A stretch of 52,101 nucleotides of DNA from Alistipes sp. (GCA_017465575.1 JAFTVX010000005.1:1-52101), one strand, 5' to 3'. Positions 1 to 9,658 are shown, counted from the first letter of the stretch. Made by a program: numbers and translations. The notes: generated from the letters alone by a model not told the origin.

Positions 1-99
1 AATAAAATTACATAAAAACCCCTGGATATTTAAACAATACCAGGGGTCATTTTACTATCATATTGTAGGGGTCACTCTTAATTTAGATTTAAGGGGTCA
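1..99 (+). mobile_element. End of an IS21-like insertion element
   Basis: The heptamer GGGGTCA occurs at 43-49, 68-74 and 93-99, an exact 25-nt period, and an inverted copy of its core (CCCCTGG) lies at 20-26. Multiple spaced terminal repeats and a CA terminus are typical of IS21-family ends, so the element probably lies to the left of the window and ends at about position 99. The truncated catalase reading frame runs into it. No transposase gene is visible in the window, so the family call rests only on the repeats. Confidence 0.6.
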
Positions 100-839
100 G
101 CCGACACTGCTTCGCGCGGCCCAAAAACATCAAATTTTCCATCGGCCTCCTCGTCGGTTAAGTTCTTAATACCCTGCAAGGTGCGCAAGTGAAATTTTAC
201 CCATGTACGGCGGTTATCGGCATTGATAAAGCTATATGTATGGCTACCAAAGCCGTGCATATGGCGAAACGAGAGAGGTATGCCTCGTGGCGACATCGTG
301 ATAGTCACCTGGTGCAGCGCCTCGGGGAGCAGAGTCCAAAAGTCCCAGTTGCTATTTGCCGAGCGCATGCCTGTTCGTGGGTCGCGCTTTATGGCGTGGT
401 TAAGGTCGGGAAATTTCAGAGGGTCACGCAAGAAGAAGACAGGCGTATTGTTGCCCACCAAGTCCCAGTTGCCCGTGTCGGTGTAGAATTTCATAGCAAA
501 GCCACGGATATCGCGCTCGGCATCGGCGGCACCACGCTCGCCCGCCACGGTAGAGAAGCGCACAAAGCACTCGGTCGTCTTGCCCAGCGCCGAAAATATC
601 GAGGCGCGTGTATAGGCCGTGATATCGTGCGTGACGGTGAATGTGCCGTAGGCGCCTGCACCCTTGGCGTGCATACGACGCTCAGGTATTACCTCACGGT
701 CGAAGTGGGCTAACTTCTCCATAAGCCACGGGTCTTGAAGCGTTACAGGGCCACGAACGCCTGCGGTCTGCGTATTCTGGTTGTCGGCTATCAGCCGACC
801 ATTCTCTGCCGTTAGATGCTTTTTATCATCGTGTTTCAT
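78..839 (-). pseudogene. Catalase, 3'-truncated by an insertion element
   Basis: This is the N-terminal half of a clade-3-type haem catalase (H2O2 to water and oxygen). The start is set at the Met of [14 protein letters not shown] because catalase similarity begins there; a longer upstream frame exists but looks non-coding. The distal His region ([11 protein letters not shown]) and the Asn region ([11 protein letters not shown]) are present. Similarity ends after KNLTDEEA, about residue 238. About 15 unrelated residues follow and then codons supplied by the IS end at 99. The proximal haem-ligand Tyr and the C-terminal half are absent, compared with a usual length near 480 residues, so the product should be inactive. 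The unrelated residues suggest a small deletion or rearrangement besides the insertion. Confidence 0.85.
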
Positions 840-995
840 ATTCGAAAGATTTTTGTTACTCTTGTGCGGTATTTCCAAAAGCGTGCCATGGGTTATAAGA
901 GTAGTTTTTATTGTTGCTGGGCGTGGCACAAGATATGCTTCTCGGCATTATATAGTTACCGTTCAGTGAAAAAAGAGCATATTTTTTCGAGTTTT

Positions 996-1028
996 CTGAA
1001 CAATTTTGTGTTTTTGTTCTTATCTTTG
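996..1028 (+). promoter_or_regulatory. Promoter of the DHOD-like gene
   Basis: TATCTTTG at 1021-1028 matches the Bacteroidetes -7 box TAnnTTTG. A weak -33 (TTTCTG) lies about 22 nt upstream. It sits 30 nt before the start codon at 1059. Confidence 0.6.
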
Positions 1029-1058
1029 TATAGTTTTAGCATATAAATGTAACTATTT

Positions 1059-2033
1059 ATGGCAACAGATTTGAAGACCTCGTTTGCGGGCATCGAGCTG
1101 AAAAACCCCATTATAGCATCGGCAAGTCCTATGACGATGAGCGTTGAGCAGTGTGTGCAGTTGGAGAAGGCGGGCGTTGCCGCTATCGTCGTTAAGAGTA
1201 TCTTCGAGGAGAGCGTGCACTACAATGCCAACCGTCTCTCGGATATGCAGGCACATGGCGAGGAGAACTACTACCTCGACGGATATATTGGCGAGCACAT
1301 GCTCACCGAGTGGCGTGAGCAGTTGCGCGCTATCAAGGCAAACTGCACAATCCCCGTTATCGCATCTATCGCTGGCGTGAACCTCAAAACTTGGGAACGC
1401 TACGCTAAGGCGGCTGTCGAGGAGGGTGTCGACGGCTTGGAGCTTAACTTTATGAATGTGGGCATCGCCGACCGCAACACGCTCTTTGGCACTATCGAGA
1501 GGCAGTTTGTCGAGGTAGCAGCCACAGTGCGCAAGGTTACGAAGTTGCCTATCGCCGTGAAGATTGCATCTAACATCACAACATACGCCAAGCTCCTTGA
1601 CCGCATGGCGGCTATCGGCATCGAGGGTGCTGTGCTCTTCAACCGCCCCTACCCCGTGGATATCGATGTCGAGAAGCAGCAGTACACCTCGGGCAACCCC
1701 CTCACCTCAGTGAACAACCTCGCTACGCCTCTGCGTTGGACAGGCATCCTCTCGGCTGAGGTGCCCAATATCGACATAGCATTGTCGGGCGGTGTACAGC
1801 AGTGGCAGGATGTCGTTAAGGCTATCTTGGCGGGTGCTTCGGCAGTTGAGGTATGTAGCACCATTCTGCACAACGGCATGGAGCATATCGCAAAGATGCT
1901 TGACGGCATCAGCGATTGGCAGGAGCGCCACTTCGAGGAGAGCGTAGAGAGCTATCGTGGCCGTATGAACGCATCTAACGAGGAGTGTGCCAAGCAGTTA
2001 AAGCGTGCTCAGCACTTCCACTTCTCGATATAG
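1059..2033 (+). CDS. Dihydroorotate dehydrogenase-like flavoprotein
   Basis: A 324-residue TIM-barrel protein of the dihydroorotate dehydrogenase superfamily, likely FMN-binding and cytoplasmic. Visible features are the N-terminal GIELKNPIIASASPM segment, the LELNFMN strand, LPIAVKIASN with the substrate-side Lys, and ALSGGVQQWQD followed by AGASAVEVCSTI, which form the phosphate-binding end. A true class 1B pyrD/pyrK pair is in the pyr operon at 40-42 kb, so this is a paralogue and probably not the pathway enzyme. Members of this subgroup are usually annotated only as DHOD-like and the substrate is unknown to me. It has its own promoter and terminator and appears monocistronic. Confidence 0.85.
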   Translation: MATDLKTSFAGIELKNPIIASASPMTMSVEQCVQLEKAGVAAIVVKSIFEESVHYNANRLSDMQAHGEENYYLDGYIGEHMLTEWREQLRAIKANCTIPVIASIAGVNLKTWERYAKAAVEEGVDGLELNFMNVGIADRNTLFGTIERQFVEVAATVRKVTKLPIAVKIASNITTYAKLLDRMAAIGIEGAVLFNRPYPVDIDVEKQQYTSGNPLTSVNNLATPLRWTGILSAEVPNIDIALSGGVQQWQDVVKAILAGASAVEVCSTILHNGMEHIAKMLDGISDWQERHFEESVESYRGRMNASNEECAKQLKRAQHFHFSI

Positions 2034-2057
2034 TCGCATTACGAGATATTAAGAAAT

Positions 2058-2087
2058 AACCCCGAAGGTCGCAAGGCTTTCGGGGTT
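2058..2087 (+). terminator. Intrinsic terminator after the DHOD-like gene
   Basis: The arms AACCCCGAA and TTTCGGGGTT pair around a GC-containing loop and are followed by a T-rich stretch. The gene stops at 2033. The minus-strand uvrA ends at 2135, so the hairpin may serve both directions. Confidence 0.7.
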
Positions 2088-2089
2088 TA

Positions 2090-2117
2090 TAGTTTTTAGT
2101 TATTAGTTGTTAGTAAT
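2090..2117. repeat. Heptanucleotide tandem repeat (TAGTTNT)4
   Basis: Four consecutive heptads read TAGTTTT, TAGTTAT, TAGTTGT and TAGTAAT. The same set recurs after uvrC (14261-14288), and two heptads recur after the last gene (near 51951). All lie just beyond gene ends. Confidence 0.7.
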
Positions 2118-2134
2118 GCTCGGACTATTGCCTA

Positions 2135-4951
2135 TCACAGCACACCTTTCAGGTACTCGCCTGTAAAACTCTCGGGGTTGCGGGCGATATCGTCGGGAGT
2201 GCCCTCGGCGACTACCTTACCGCCACCACGGCCACCCTCGGGGCCCATATCGATAATCCAGTCGGCAACCTTCACGACATCGAGGTTATGCTCGATAACG
2301 ATTGCTGTATTGCCACAATCCACAAGTCGGTTGATGACCTCCAACAACTGGCGGATATCCTCAAAGTGCAGACCCGTGGTAGGCTCATCAAGGATATAGA
2401 GCGTACGCCCCGTATCGCGCTTAGCAAGCTCCGAGGCGAGTTTTATGCGTTGCGACTCGCCACCCGAGAGTGTTGTGCAGGGCTGACCGAGCGTGAGGTA
2501 GCCGAGACCGACTTGCTGTATAGCACGCAGTTTCTGATATATCGAAGGGATATTCTCGAAGAACTCAACGGCCATATTGATGGTCATATTCAGCACATCG
2601 TTGATGCTCTTGCCCTTATACTTAACCTCCAGTGTTTCACGATTATAGCGGTTGCCCCCGCAAGCACGGCACTTGACATATACATCGGGCAGAAAGTTCA
2701 TCTCGATAGTCTCAAAGCCCGCACCTCGGCAGGTCTCGCAACGACCACCCTTGACATTAAACGAGAAGCGACCCGCCTTATAGCCACGAATTTGTGCATC
2801 GGGCGTAGCCTCGAAGAGCTTGCGGATATCGGCAAAGACATTCGAATATGTTGCAGGGTTGCTACGCGGTGTACGACCGATTGGCGACTGGTCGACAACA
2901 ACAATCTTATCGATATTCTCCAAGCCCTCGATGCTATCGTAGGGCAGAGGTTGGTCGTAGGAGTGGTACAAATGGCGCGATAGGATAGGGCGCAGTGTGC
3001 CATTGATAAGCGACGACTTACCCGAGCCCGAGACACCCGTGATGCAGACGAACTTACCCAACGGAAAGCTGACATCCACCCCTTTAAGGTTATTTCCACG
3101 AGCACCACGCAGAGTCAAATATTCGCCACTTCCCTTGCGTAACTCCTTGGGGCGCTCAATCTTACGCCTTCCAGTGAGGTAGTCGGCCGTAATACTCTCC
3201 GAACGGCAAATATCTTCGAATGTACCCTGAGCGACAATCTTACCGCCACGCCTACCCGCCAAGGGGCCCACATCGACGATATAGTCTGCCGAGCGCATCA
3301 TATCTTCATCGTGCTCAACGACAATAACGGAGTTGCCCGCATCACGCAGGCTCTTCAAAGAGTCAATCAATCGGCGGTTATCCCTCTGATGTAGGCCGAT
3401 GCTCGGCTCATCGAGGATATAGAGTACATTGACCAACTTTGAGCCAATCTGCGTAGCAAGCCTAATACGCTGTGACTCACCGCCCGAGATAGTGCGCGAG
3501 GCACGCGACAACGACAAATATCCCAAGCCCACAGCAACCAAGAAACCAAGGCGCTCGCGTATCTCCTTGATAATATCGCGGGCAATCACCTGCTCCTTCT
3601 CCGAGAGGTGCTCCTCGATTGTCGCCATCCACTCCGAAAACTCAGCGATAGACATTGCCGAGACATCAGCAATGCTCTTACCGCCAATGCGGAATTGCAG
3701 AGCCTCTGACTTAAGGCGCGAGCCACCGCAGAGCTCGCAGGTCTGCATCACAAGGAACTGCTCACGCCACTTTTGCCCACGCTTCGACTCCTCGTCGACA
3801 TTGCGCATAATCCACTCCGAGAGCCCCGACCACTGCGTAAGTTGGTGGCCACCAAGCGATGAGAACTCCGAAAAGTTGACCATCAAAGGCTCGGCATCGC
3901 CATAGAGGATAGCGTTCATTCCCGCCTCCGAGATAGAGTCTATCGGGTCGTCAAGCGTAAAGTCGTAGCGGTGACCAAGCATCTCCAACAGCGCAAAGAG
4001 CATATTATTGTGATACTTGCCAAAGGGTTCGATACCCCCCTCACGCAACGACAATGAGCCGTCGGGAGCAATCTTTCGTAAATCGAACACCGCCCTCTCA
4101 CCCAGACCGTTGCACGCAGGGCAAGCACCCTTGGGCGAGTTAAACGAGAAGGTATGTGGCTGTGGCTCTTCGAATGCAGTGCCTGTCGTAGGGCACATCA
4201 AGTGGCGCGAGTAGTAGCGCAAGCCCTCGGTGGCGTAGTCGTAGAGCATCATCGTACCCTTGCCTTGGCGCATAGTCTCCTTAAGCGAGGTCATCATACG
4301 CTCACGATGCTCCTCGCCAACAACAAGGCGGTCGATGACCATATCAATGGTGTGTATCTTGTAGCGGTCAAGCTTCATACCTGCCGAGAACTCACGAATC
4401 TCGCCATCGATACGGGCATAGATATAGCCCTTACGCGACATCGTTTCGAACAACTCGCGGTAGTGGCCCTTACGACCCTTGACCACGGGGGCAAGGAAGG
4501 CAACACGCCTACCCGCAAAGCCCGAAATCATAAGGTCGCAAATCTGCTCGTCGGAGTACTTCACCATAGGTTCGTTCGTCACGGGCGAGTAGGCACGCGA
4601 TGCTCGAGCATACAACAGACGCAAGAAGTCGTTAATCTCCGTTACGGTGCCGACCGTGGAGCGGGGGTTCTTATTCGTCGTCTTCTGCTCGATAGCCACC
4701 ACAGGGCTAAGTCCCGTGATGCGGTCTACATCGGGGCGCTCCATAGTGCCCACAAACTGACGAGCGTATGCCGACAAGGTCTCCATATATCGGCGCTGAC
4801 CCTCGGCATAGATGGTGTCGAATGCCAACGACGACTTACCCGACCCCGACAAGCCCGTGATGACCACAAGACTATCGCGCGGAATCGAGACATCGACACC
4901 CTTCAGGTTGTGCACCCTCGCACCCGTAACCTCAATAGTTTTTCGTGCCAT
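2135..4951 (-). CDS. uvrA: Excinuclease ABC subunit A
   Basis: UvrA is the damage-recognition ATPase of nucleotide excision repair; it loads UvrB at lesions. The 938-residue protein has the two-cassette ABC layout. The first Walker A (GLSGSGKSS) is at residues 33-41 and a second (GVSGSGKSS) near 640. There are two ABC signatures (SGGESQR), two LDEP Walker B regions ([28 protein letters not shown]) and the zinc-binding CxxC pairs (CPACNG; CETCRG with CRACGG). Length is normal for the family. It is the last gene of a minus-strand run beginning at the CvfB-like gene and starts 6 nt after the TSUP permease gene stops. The other excision nuclease gene, uvrC, lies at 12.4 kb on the opposite strand. 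Confidence 0.98.
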   Translation of the reverse strand: MARKTIEVTGARVHNLKGVDVSIPRDSLVVITGLSGSGKSSLAFDTIYAEGQRRYMETLSAYARQFVGTMERPDVDRITGLSPVVAIEQKTTNKNPRSTVGTVTEINDFLRLLYARASRAYSPVTNEPMVKYSDEQICDLMISGFAGRRVAFLAPVVKGRKGHYRELFETMSRKGYIYARIDGEIREFSAGMKLDRYKIHTIDMVIDRLVVGEEHRERMMTSLKETMRQGKGTMMLYDYATEGLRYYSRHLMCPTTGTAFEEPQPHTFSFNSPKGACPACNGLGERAVFDLRKIAPDGSLSLREGGIEPFGKYHNNMLFALLEMLGHRYDFTLDDPIDSISEAGMNAILYGDAEPLMVNFSEFSSLGGHQLTQWSGLSEWIMRNVDEESKRGQKWREQFLVMQTCELCGGSRLKSEALQFRIGGKSIADVSAMSIAEFSEWMATIEEHLSEKEQVIARDIIKEIRERLGFLVAVGLGYLSLSRASRTISGGESQRIRLATQIGSKLVNVLYILDEPSIGLHQRDNRRLIDSLKSLRDAGNSVIVVEHDEDMMRSADYIVDVGPLAGRRGGKIVAQGTFEDICRSESITADYLTGRRKIERPKELRKGSGEYLTLRGARGNNLKGVDVSFPLGKFVCITGVSGSGKSSLINGTLRPILSRHLYHSYDQPLPYDSIEGLENIDKIVVVDQSPIGRTPRSNPATYSNVFADIRKLFEATPDAQIRGYKAGRFSFNVKGGRCETCRGAGFETIEMNFLPDVYVKCRACGGNRYNRETLEVKYKGKSINDVLNMTINMAVEFFENIPSIYQKLRAIQQVGLGYLTLGQPCTTLSGGESQRIKLASELAKRDTGRTLYILDEPTTGLHFEDIRQLLEVINRLVDCGNTAIVIEHNLDVVKVADWIIDMGPEGGRGGGKVVAEGTPDDIARNPESFTGEYLKGVL

Positions 4952-4957
4952 AATCCG

Positions 4958-5734
4958 TTACAAGAGTGCCGAGAGCATCGACTGCAAAGATATCCAACCC
5001 ATAAGGTCGATAAAGAATACGACGATGATAAATAGCGTAAACCAACGCACAAACTTAACACCCCACGACATAGCCCAGTGCGATGCAAGAACAGCGCCAA
5101 GGATATTGCCTACGCCGTGCAGAAGACCCGCCATCCACTCGACCTGACCGTTGTAGATAAAGACGCCAAGTGCAAAGGGGGTAGAGAGGAAAATCACAAA
5201 GCCCTTGATGACATTTGCCGTGATAATATCGAGGTTCATAGTCCAGATGGCGATAGCCAAAATCAGGAAGCCAAGACCGATATAGATATAGCCTCCGTAG
5301 AAGCCGATAATGAAGAACAGGATATAGTGCCACCACTTGATTTGTAGTCCGTGGCCACCCGTAACTTGCTGACGGTCTTTGCCCAAAAGCAGATAGACGA
5401 GAATGATGACAAGCACCACGCTAAGGCAAATCTTGAATATCGACTCGCTAACTTCGGTAGCAACCATAGCACCGAAGATATTACCCAAAATGGCGGGAAT
5501 AGAGAGCTTCAATCCGCTGCCTATATGCAACATACCCTTGCGCACAAAGGCCACCGTAGCCGAGAGATTTTGCAGTAGCACCGCTATACGATTAGTGCCA
5601 TTTGCAATGCCGATAGGCATACCCATAGCCATAAATAGCGACATGGTGATGACCGAGCCACCACCGCCCAAGGTGTTGATAATGCCGACGATAATGCCCG
5701 ACACCAACAGCAATATAATCTCATTTACTGACAT
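4958..5734 (-). CDS. TSUP (TauE/SafE) family membrane permease
   Basis: A 258-residue integral inner-membrane protein with about eight hydrophobic segments. The N-terminal GIIVGIINTLGGGGSVITM and the later IGFYGGYIYIGLGFLIL are the glycine-rich repeats of the TauE/SafE family, which moves sulfite, sulfoacetate or related anions. The substrate cannot be told from sequence. The start codon overlaps the last 10 nt of the upstream nitrilase-family gene and uvrA follows at 6 nt, so it is embedded in the operon. Confidence 0.88.
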   Translation of the reverse strand: MSVNEIILLLVSGIIVGIINTLGGGGSVITMSLFMAMGMPIGIANGTNRIAVLLQNLSATVAFVRKGMLHIGSGLKLSIPAILGNIFGAMVATEVSESIFKICLSVVLVIILVYLLLGKDRQQVTGGHGLQIKWWHYILFFIIGFYGGYIYIGLGFLILAIAIWTMNLDIITANVIKGFVIFLSTPFALGVFIYNGQVEWMAGLLHGVGNILGAVLASHWAMSWGVKFVRWFTLFIIVVFFIDLMGWISLQSMLSALL

Positions 5735-6489
5735 ATCTTTATCTCGAATTTATCGGCATCTGCCGACACATTAAACTTACTTCTAAACGCTTCTAAACCC
5801 TCCATATCCAACTCCACAACCTCTACACCCTCCTTCGCTTCGAGGTCGGCAACCGAGCGACCATAGTAGTCGATAACCGCCGAGTCGCCCGCATACTTTA
5901 GTCCAGGCTCCTCGCCAATGCGATTGACACCTACCACATAGGCTTGATTTTCGATAGCACGGGCACGGAGCAGTGTACGCCACACCTCACGACGAGGTGC
6001 TGGCCACAGAGCCGAGAAGAGCAAGACATCGTAGTCGCCCTCAGTTCTGCACCAGACGGGGAAGCGCAAATCGTAGCATATATTGAGCAGATACCTTACG
6101 CCTCGCCACTCGACAACCTTGCGCTCAGCGCCTGCAGTAAAAAACTTCGACTCGCCACCCACCGAGAATAGATGGTGCTTGTCGTAGTGCTCCACCTCGC
6201 CCGTGGGCTTCACGAATTACATACGATTGCGATACTCCTCGCCAACCACGACCGCCACCGAGCCAACAATGGCAGAGTCCATCTTGCGGGCAAGCGCCAC
6301 CATCCACTCCACAACCGAGCCTCTATCTGCCACCTCGCGAGGGTCGGTAGCAAAGCCCGTCGGGAACATCTCCGAGAGCACAACAACATCTGCCTCGACA
6401 CCCCCCAACATCTGCTCTAAGGCTTGCAGATTATGTTCGGTATCAAGCCACCGAATATCGCGCTGAACTATTGCCACCCTATGTTTCAT
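5725..6489 (-). pseudogene. Nitrilase/omega-amidase-family gene with an in-frame stop
   Basis: Read through, this frame gives about 254 residues, the normal size of YafV/Nit2-type omega-amidases, which hydrolyse alpha-ketoglutaramate-type amides. The catalytic triad is intact across the break: Glu40 (VVLSEMF), Lys104 (YDKHHLF) and Cys138 (NICYDLRFP). Codon 91 is TAA (6217-6219), between RNRM and FVKPTGEV, where an aromatic residue such as Tyr (TAC/TAT) is expected. No frameshift is needed. The first part alone ends before Lys104 and Cys138. A GTG at 6211-6213 could restart the second half, but that piece lacks Glu40. The gene is probably recently inactivated, or a sequencing error or strain variant. 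It sits between the methyltransferase and TSUP genes. Confidence 0.85.
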
Positions 6490-6493
6490 ACCT

Positions 6494-7252
6494 CTACTTC
6501 GTTGCTATATAAAATAGGTCAAAGCACTTATTATCAACCCTATCCAAATAGTAATCCTCCAAGCAAATGGAGTCCGTAAGCTCGGTATTCGCACTATGCA
6601 GTCTACGACGATTTAAGCGATTCATCACATCGTAGGGCAGTTGCAAAATCCAGCGGGGCAACCACCACTGCATACGCAGGATATCGAAGCGCATAATACG
6701 CCTTACCGACTCGCGGTTCTTCTCATAGTACGCCCACACACGCTCACCACCCTTGACACCCAGAGCCTCGACAGCCGAGAAGTCGCCCAAAAGCGCCGAA
6801 AACTCCTCCGATGAATACTCCCTCACATGCCACGGATTGCGTGTAAGCGACATCGGGCGATTGGGGGTTGACACGATAAACTTGCCACCCGGTTTTAGCA
6901 CACGGCGCACCTCGGCGACAAACTCCCTATCGCGCTTGATATGCTCGATAACCTGAAACGACACCACGCAGTCGAACGACTCATCCTCAAATGGCAACGG
7001 CGGCACGGTAGCCTCCCTAAACTCCACACCCTCGGGTAAGCGCTCGACCTCTGCCGAACGGAACTTATCGAGCGTTACAAACTCGTCAGCCGAAGGCGCT
7101 ATAATCTCGATGCCGTAGCCTGTGCCTGTGCCAATCTCGAGCACACGACCACCCACACGGCGTGCCGCCTCGACATACGCAAGGCGTGAGCGCTGAAAGA
7201 CAAAGTTGTCGCTACGCTCGCGTGATACCCTCTCTGCCGTTTGGAGTGCCAT
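6494..7252 (-). CDS. Class I SAM-dependent methyltransferase
   Basis: A 252-residue protein with a Rossmann methyltransferase core. Motif I is VLEIGTGTGYGIEIIAP near residues 37-53. The acidic strand-2 end (FVTLDK) follows. Motif IV is FDCVVSFQVIEHI, and LKPGGKFIVSTPNRPMSL matches the post-motif loop of the Methyltransf_11 group. The C-terminal third is basic and Trp-rich and does not reveal a substrate. It starts 3 nt after the CvfB-like gene stops and ends 4 nt before the nitrilase-family gene, so it is co-transcribed. A small-molecule or quinone/lipid substrate is possible, but none can be named. Confidence 0.85.
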   Translation of the reverse strand: MALQTAERVSRERSDNFVFQRSRLAYVEAARRVGGRVLEIGTGTGYGIEIIAPSADEFVTLDKFRSAEVERLPEGVEFREATVPPLPFEDESFDCVVSFQVIEHIKRDREFVAEVRRVLKPGGKFIVSTPNRPMSLTRNPWHVREYSSEEFSALLGDFSAVEALGVKGGERVWAYYEKNRESVRRIMRFDILRMQWWLPRWILQLPYDVMNRLNRRRLHSANTELTDSICLEDYYLDRVDNKCFDLFYIATK

Positions 7253-7255
7253 AGC

Positions 7256-8092
7256 CTACTTAATTCGCTCGATGCCGTGCTCAGTCTGGCGCACACGACC
7301 CTGCTTGAGCAACATACCCAACGCACGCTTAAAGACCTTCTTGCTCATACCCGTGAGGCGTGCCACATCCTTGGGGTCGCTATGGTCGTTTACCGATAAC
7401 ACGCCACCGTGGTCCGAGAGCAACTTCTCGATGCGCACCACCGAATCCTCAACCTCTGCCAAGCCAGTCTGCTGAAGGCTCACATCGATGCGGAAATCGT
7501 CGGTAATCTTTCGCACCCAGCCACGGCAACTGTCGCCAATATGAATAGGTCTAAATAGCTGATTCTTATATATCATCGCCCAGTGGCGGTTGTTGATAAC
7601 CACACGATAGCCAATAGGCGTTTCGAAGGCAACCAACACCCTAACCTCGTCGCCAACCTTGACGGTCAAGGGGTCGTCGTTGTATACAAAGGGCTTTATC
7701 TTGTTGGTCGCCACACAGCGACCTGTGCGGTCGTCGATATACATATATACCACCGTCTTCTGTCCAGCAACGACGCCACCCTGCTGATTGCGGTTTGGCA
7801 AGAATAGATGCTTGCCCGATAGTCCCCAGTCGAGGAATGCGCCGTGAATGCTCTTATCCACAACCTTCAATGCTGCCACCTCGCCCGCCTTGATAAGGGG
7901 CTTTTCGGTAGATGCCACCAAGCGGTCCTCGGAGTCGTGGTATACGAATACCTCGACCTCGTCGCCAACCTTCATATCGAGTCGTGTAAATCGGTTAGGG
8001 AGAAGCACTTCTGCGCCCTCGCCATCGGTTAAAAAGAGTCCGTAGTCGGAGATGCGTGCCACGGTGAGCACCTGAATTTGTCCTGTTTTCAT
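7256..8092 (-). CDS. CvfB/YitL-like S1-domain RNA-binding protein
   Basis: The 278-residue protein has a sequence of S1-like OB-folds (GQIQVLTVARISDYGLFL; EVAALKVVDKSIHGAFLDWGLSGKHLFLP; GDEVRVLVAF; GDSCRGWVRKITDDFRIDVSLQ) and a C-terminal winged-helix (DVARLTGMSKKVFKRALGMLLKQGRV). This is the architecture of CvfB, a conserved RNA-binding virulence regulator in Firmicutes that also occurs widely elsewhere. It is cytoplasmic. It is the first gene of the run through uvrA, with its own promoter at 8115-8145. Confidence 0.88.
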   Translation of the reverse strand: MKTGQIQVLTVARISDYGLFLTDGEGAEVLLPNRFTRLDMKVGDEVEVFVYHDSEDRLVASTEKPLIKAGEVAALKVVDKSIHGAFLDWGLSGKHLFLPNRNQQGGVVAGQKTVVYMYIDDRTGRCVATNKIKPFVYNDDPLTVKVGDEVRVLVAFETPIGYRVVINNRHWAMIYKNQLFRPIHIGDSCRGWVRKITDDFRIDVSLQQTGLAEVEDSVVRIEKLLSDHGGVLSVNDHSDPKDVARLTGMSKKVFKRALGMLLKQGRVRQTEHGIERIK

Positions 8093-8114
8093 ACTTCATT
8101 ATATGTGTAGGGTG

Positions 8115-8145
8115 TAAAGATAGAAAAAAAAGAGCAAAGTTCAAA
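8115..8145 (-). promoter_or_regulatory. Promoter of the cvfB-like to uvrA run
   Basis: On the minus strand, TTTG (8145-8142), 19 nt, TATCTTTA (8122-8115), 22 nt upstream of the CvfB-like start codon. One base departs from TAnnTTTG. Confidence 0.5.
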
Positions 8146-8167
8146 GCGGAATGAGGCGCAAACAATA

Positions 8168-8276
8168 GAGAATTTATGGAAATTAGGGAATTTTGAGAAT
8201 TTAAGGATAACGCTAACAACATTTACCCCAAAACTCCCTACTCTCCCTAAACTCATTAAATTCCCTAACAAACCAC
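8168..8276. repeat. AT-rich imperfect palindrome, copy 1
   Basis: Repeated GGGAATTT/TTAGGG-type words on the left are mirrored by TCCCTAA/AAATTCCC words on the right, around a centre reading AACGCTAACAACATTTACC. It closely resembles 20783-20893 (centre AGCGCTACCGACATTTATCC), and a shorter relative is at 24626-24706. In both full copies it is followed directly by the ~128-bp stem-loop element. Confidence 0.65.
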
Positions 8277-8296
8277 TTTCCAATCAGCACCCAGCC

Positions 8297-8424
8297 AATT
8301 TCTTGTCAGAAGGCATTAGATACAACGCTCGGCAAAAAAAATGGCGATGGGCTGTACTTGTCGTACTGCTCATTGCCATTTTATTTTGTTAGCGGCAGTA
8401 GATGATGCCTTATCACAAGAAATT
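8297..8424. repeat. ~128-bp stem-loop element, copy 1
   Basis: The ends are AATTTCTTGTCAG and ATCACAAGAAATT. An outer stem (AAGGCAT with ATGCCTT) and a second stem (CGCT with AGCG) lead to an apical hairpin at 8339-8382 with GATGGGCTGTAC facing GTACTGCTCATT. Several pairs are G-U if the plus strand is transcribed. The left end abuts no gene, while the right end overlaps the last codons of the DUF819 gene, whose final residues Asn-Phe-Leu and stop are read from the element. Confidence 0.8.
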
Positions 8425-9582
8425 AAGTAGGGTGTAGATTAAATACCCCAAATAATTTCCCACGGCATAGCCTGCAAGACCGTTGGTGATACCCACCACG
8501 ATAACATCGCGATTCTTCATCGTAGCGGCAATCATCGGCACGCAGATAGGCGAGTTGATAAGAGTATTCGAGGTAATCACCGCAGTGTCGGCATCGATGC
8601 GGAAAAGGCGTGCTGCAAGGATTGTGGCGAACAACGAGCCAAAGACAATAACCGCCTGGAACACAAGGATATATACACTCTGCTCCCAGTCGATAGACTT
8701 CAAATCCGCCATCGTAGCCATAACGAAGCAGAAGATGTAGATAAGGTACATACCTGCATCGTAGCTCTTATCCCAACTACGCACCTCTTTATGGAGTGTC
8801 ATAAGTAGCGAAATCGTTGTGATAGTGAGGATTAGCGCCACCATAGAGATACCACTCTCACCACCGACAACCGTGGCCACAGCAACCGATATGCCCATCA
8901 CAACAACCGAGGCACCAAGGATTTTGAGAAGCTGGACAAGCACACCACGCTTAGCAAAGTCGCGGTAGGGGTTTTCGTCAATCTCCGCCTCGACAACCGT
9001 AGATTGCACCTTGCGACCACGACCGCCCACGATACGGCGAGCAAGTGCCACACCGCCACCCATAAGGAACATAAGGTAGAAGAACGAGACGATAAGGTTG
9101 CAGGTCGAGAGCATCACAAAGTTCTCGGTAGAGAGTCCCACCATCTGCTTAATGGCTGCGAGGTTGCCCGCACCACCAGTATACTGACCAGCCAATGCTG
9201 CACCCATCTTTGCACCCTCATCGCCAAGATGCTCGCCGCAGAGCATATAGCCACCAACGACCAATGCCGCAACAGCCACAACGCCAACAACCAGAGCACC
9301 AAGGCTTTCGCCAAGCTTAAAGCGCTTGAAGTCGCAGCCAAAGAGCATCATCGGCAGAGCCAACGGAATAAGCACCTCGGATACCGACTCTTGGAACGAG
9401 AGCAGTTCGGCACGAGCCTCCGCCACCGAGGGGAAGATGCCGATATTGGCGACGATAACGCCAAGTATATAGAGTGTGAGAACGACGCCGAGCTTGCCCA
9501 AAATCTTTACCTTACGGCAAGCGTAGAGCACGCCAGCGGGTGCTAAAAGATATAACGCAATAAGAGATATTTTTGCTATCAT
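8413..9582 (-). CDS. DUF819 family membrane protein
   Basis: A 389-residue polytopic membrane protein of the DUF819 (YjcL-like) family, function unknown. The start is set at MIAKISLIALYLL because the upstream frame is Ser/Arg-rich, not family-like, and a good promoter lies at 9612-9644. About ten hydrophobic helices are visible. Conserved-looking intramembrane motifs include GQYTGGAGNLAAI and the C-terminal TSNTLINSPICVPMIAA and GLAGYAVGNYLGY. The topology resembles two-fold repeated anion or amino-acid transporters, but no substrate can be assigned. The last three residues and stop come from the adjacent stem-loop repeat. Confidence 0.85.
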   Translation of the reverse strand: MIAKISLIALYLLAPAGVLYACRKVKILGKLGVVLTLYILGVIVANIGIFPSVAEARAELLSFQESVSEVLIPLALPMMLFGCDFKRFKLGESLGALVVGVVAVAALVVGGYMLCGEHLGDEGAKMGAALAGQYTGGAGNLAAIKQMVGLSTENFVMLSTCNLIVSFFYLMFLMGGGVALARRIVGGRGRKVQSTVVEAEIDENPYRDFAKRGVLVQLLKILGASVVVMGISVAVATVVGGESGISMVALILTITTISLLMTLHKEVRSWDKSYDAGMYLIYIFCFVMATMADLKSIDWEQSVYILVFQAVIVFGSLFATILAARLFRIDADTAVITSNTLINSPICVPMIAATMKNRDVIVVGITNGLAGYAVGNYLGYLIYTLLNFL

Positions 9583-9611
9583 AGTCCCATTCAAAATGGT
9601 TAACAATAGGA

Positions 9612-9644
9612 CAAAGGTAGCAAAAATATCCCAAAAAGACCAAA
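9612..9644 (-). promoter_or_regulatory. Promoter of the DUF819 gene
   Basis: Minus-strand TTTG (9644-9641), 21 nt, TACCTTTG (9619-9612). Start codon at 9582. Confidence 0.7.
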
Positions 9645-9658
9645 TATGTAGTAATATT

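Noticed and set aside
4154-5035. 293-codon open frame antisense to uvrA
   Set aside because: A shadow frame of the highly conserved uvrA; no promoter.
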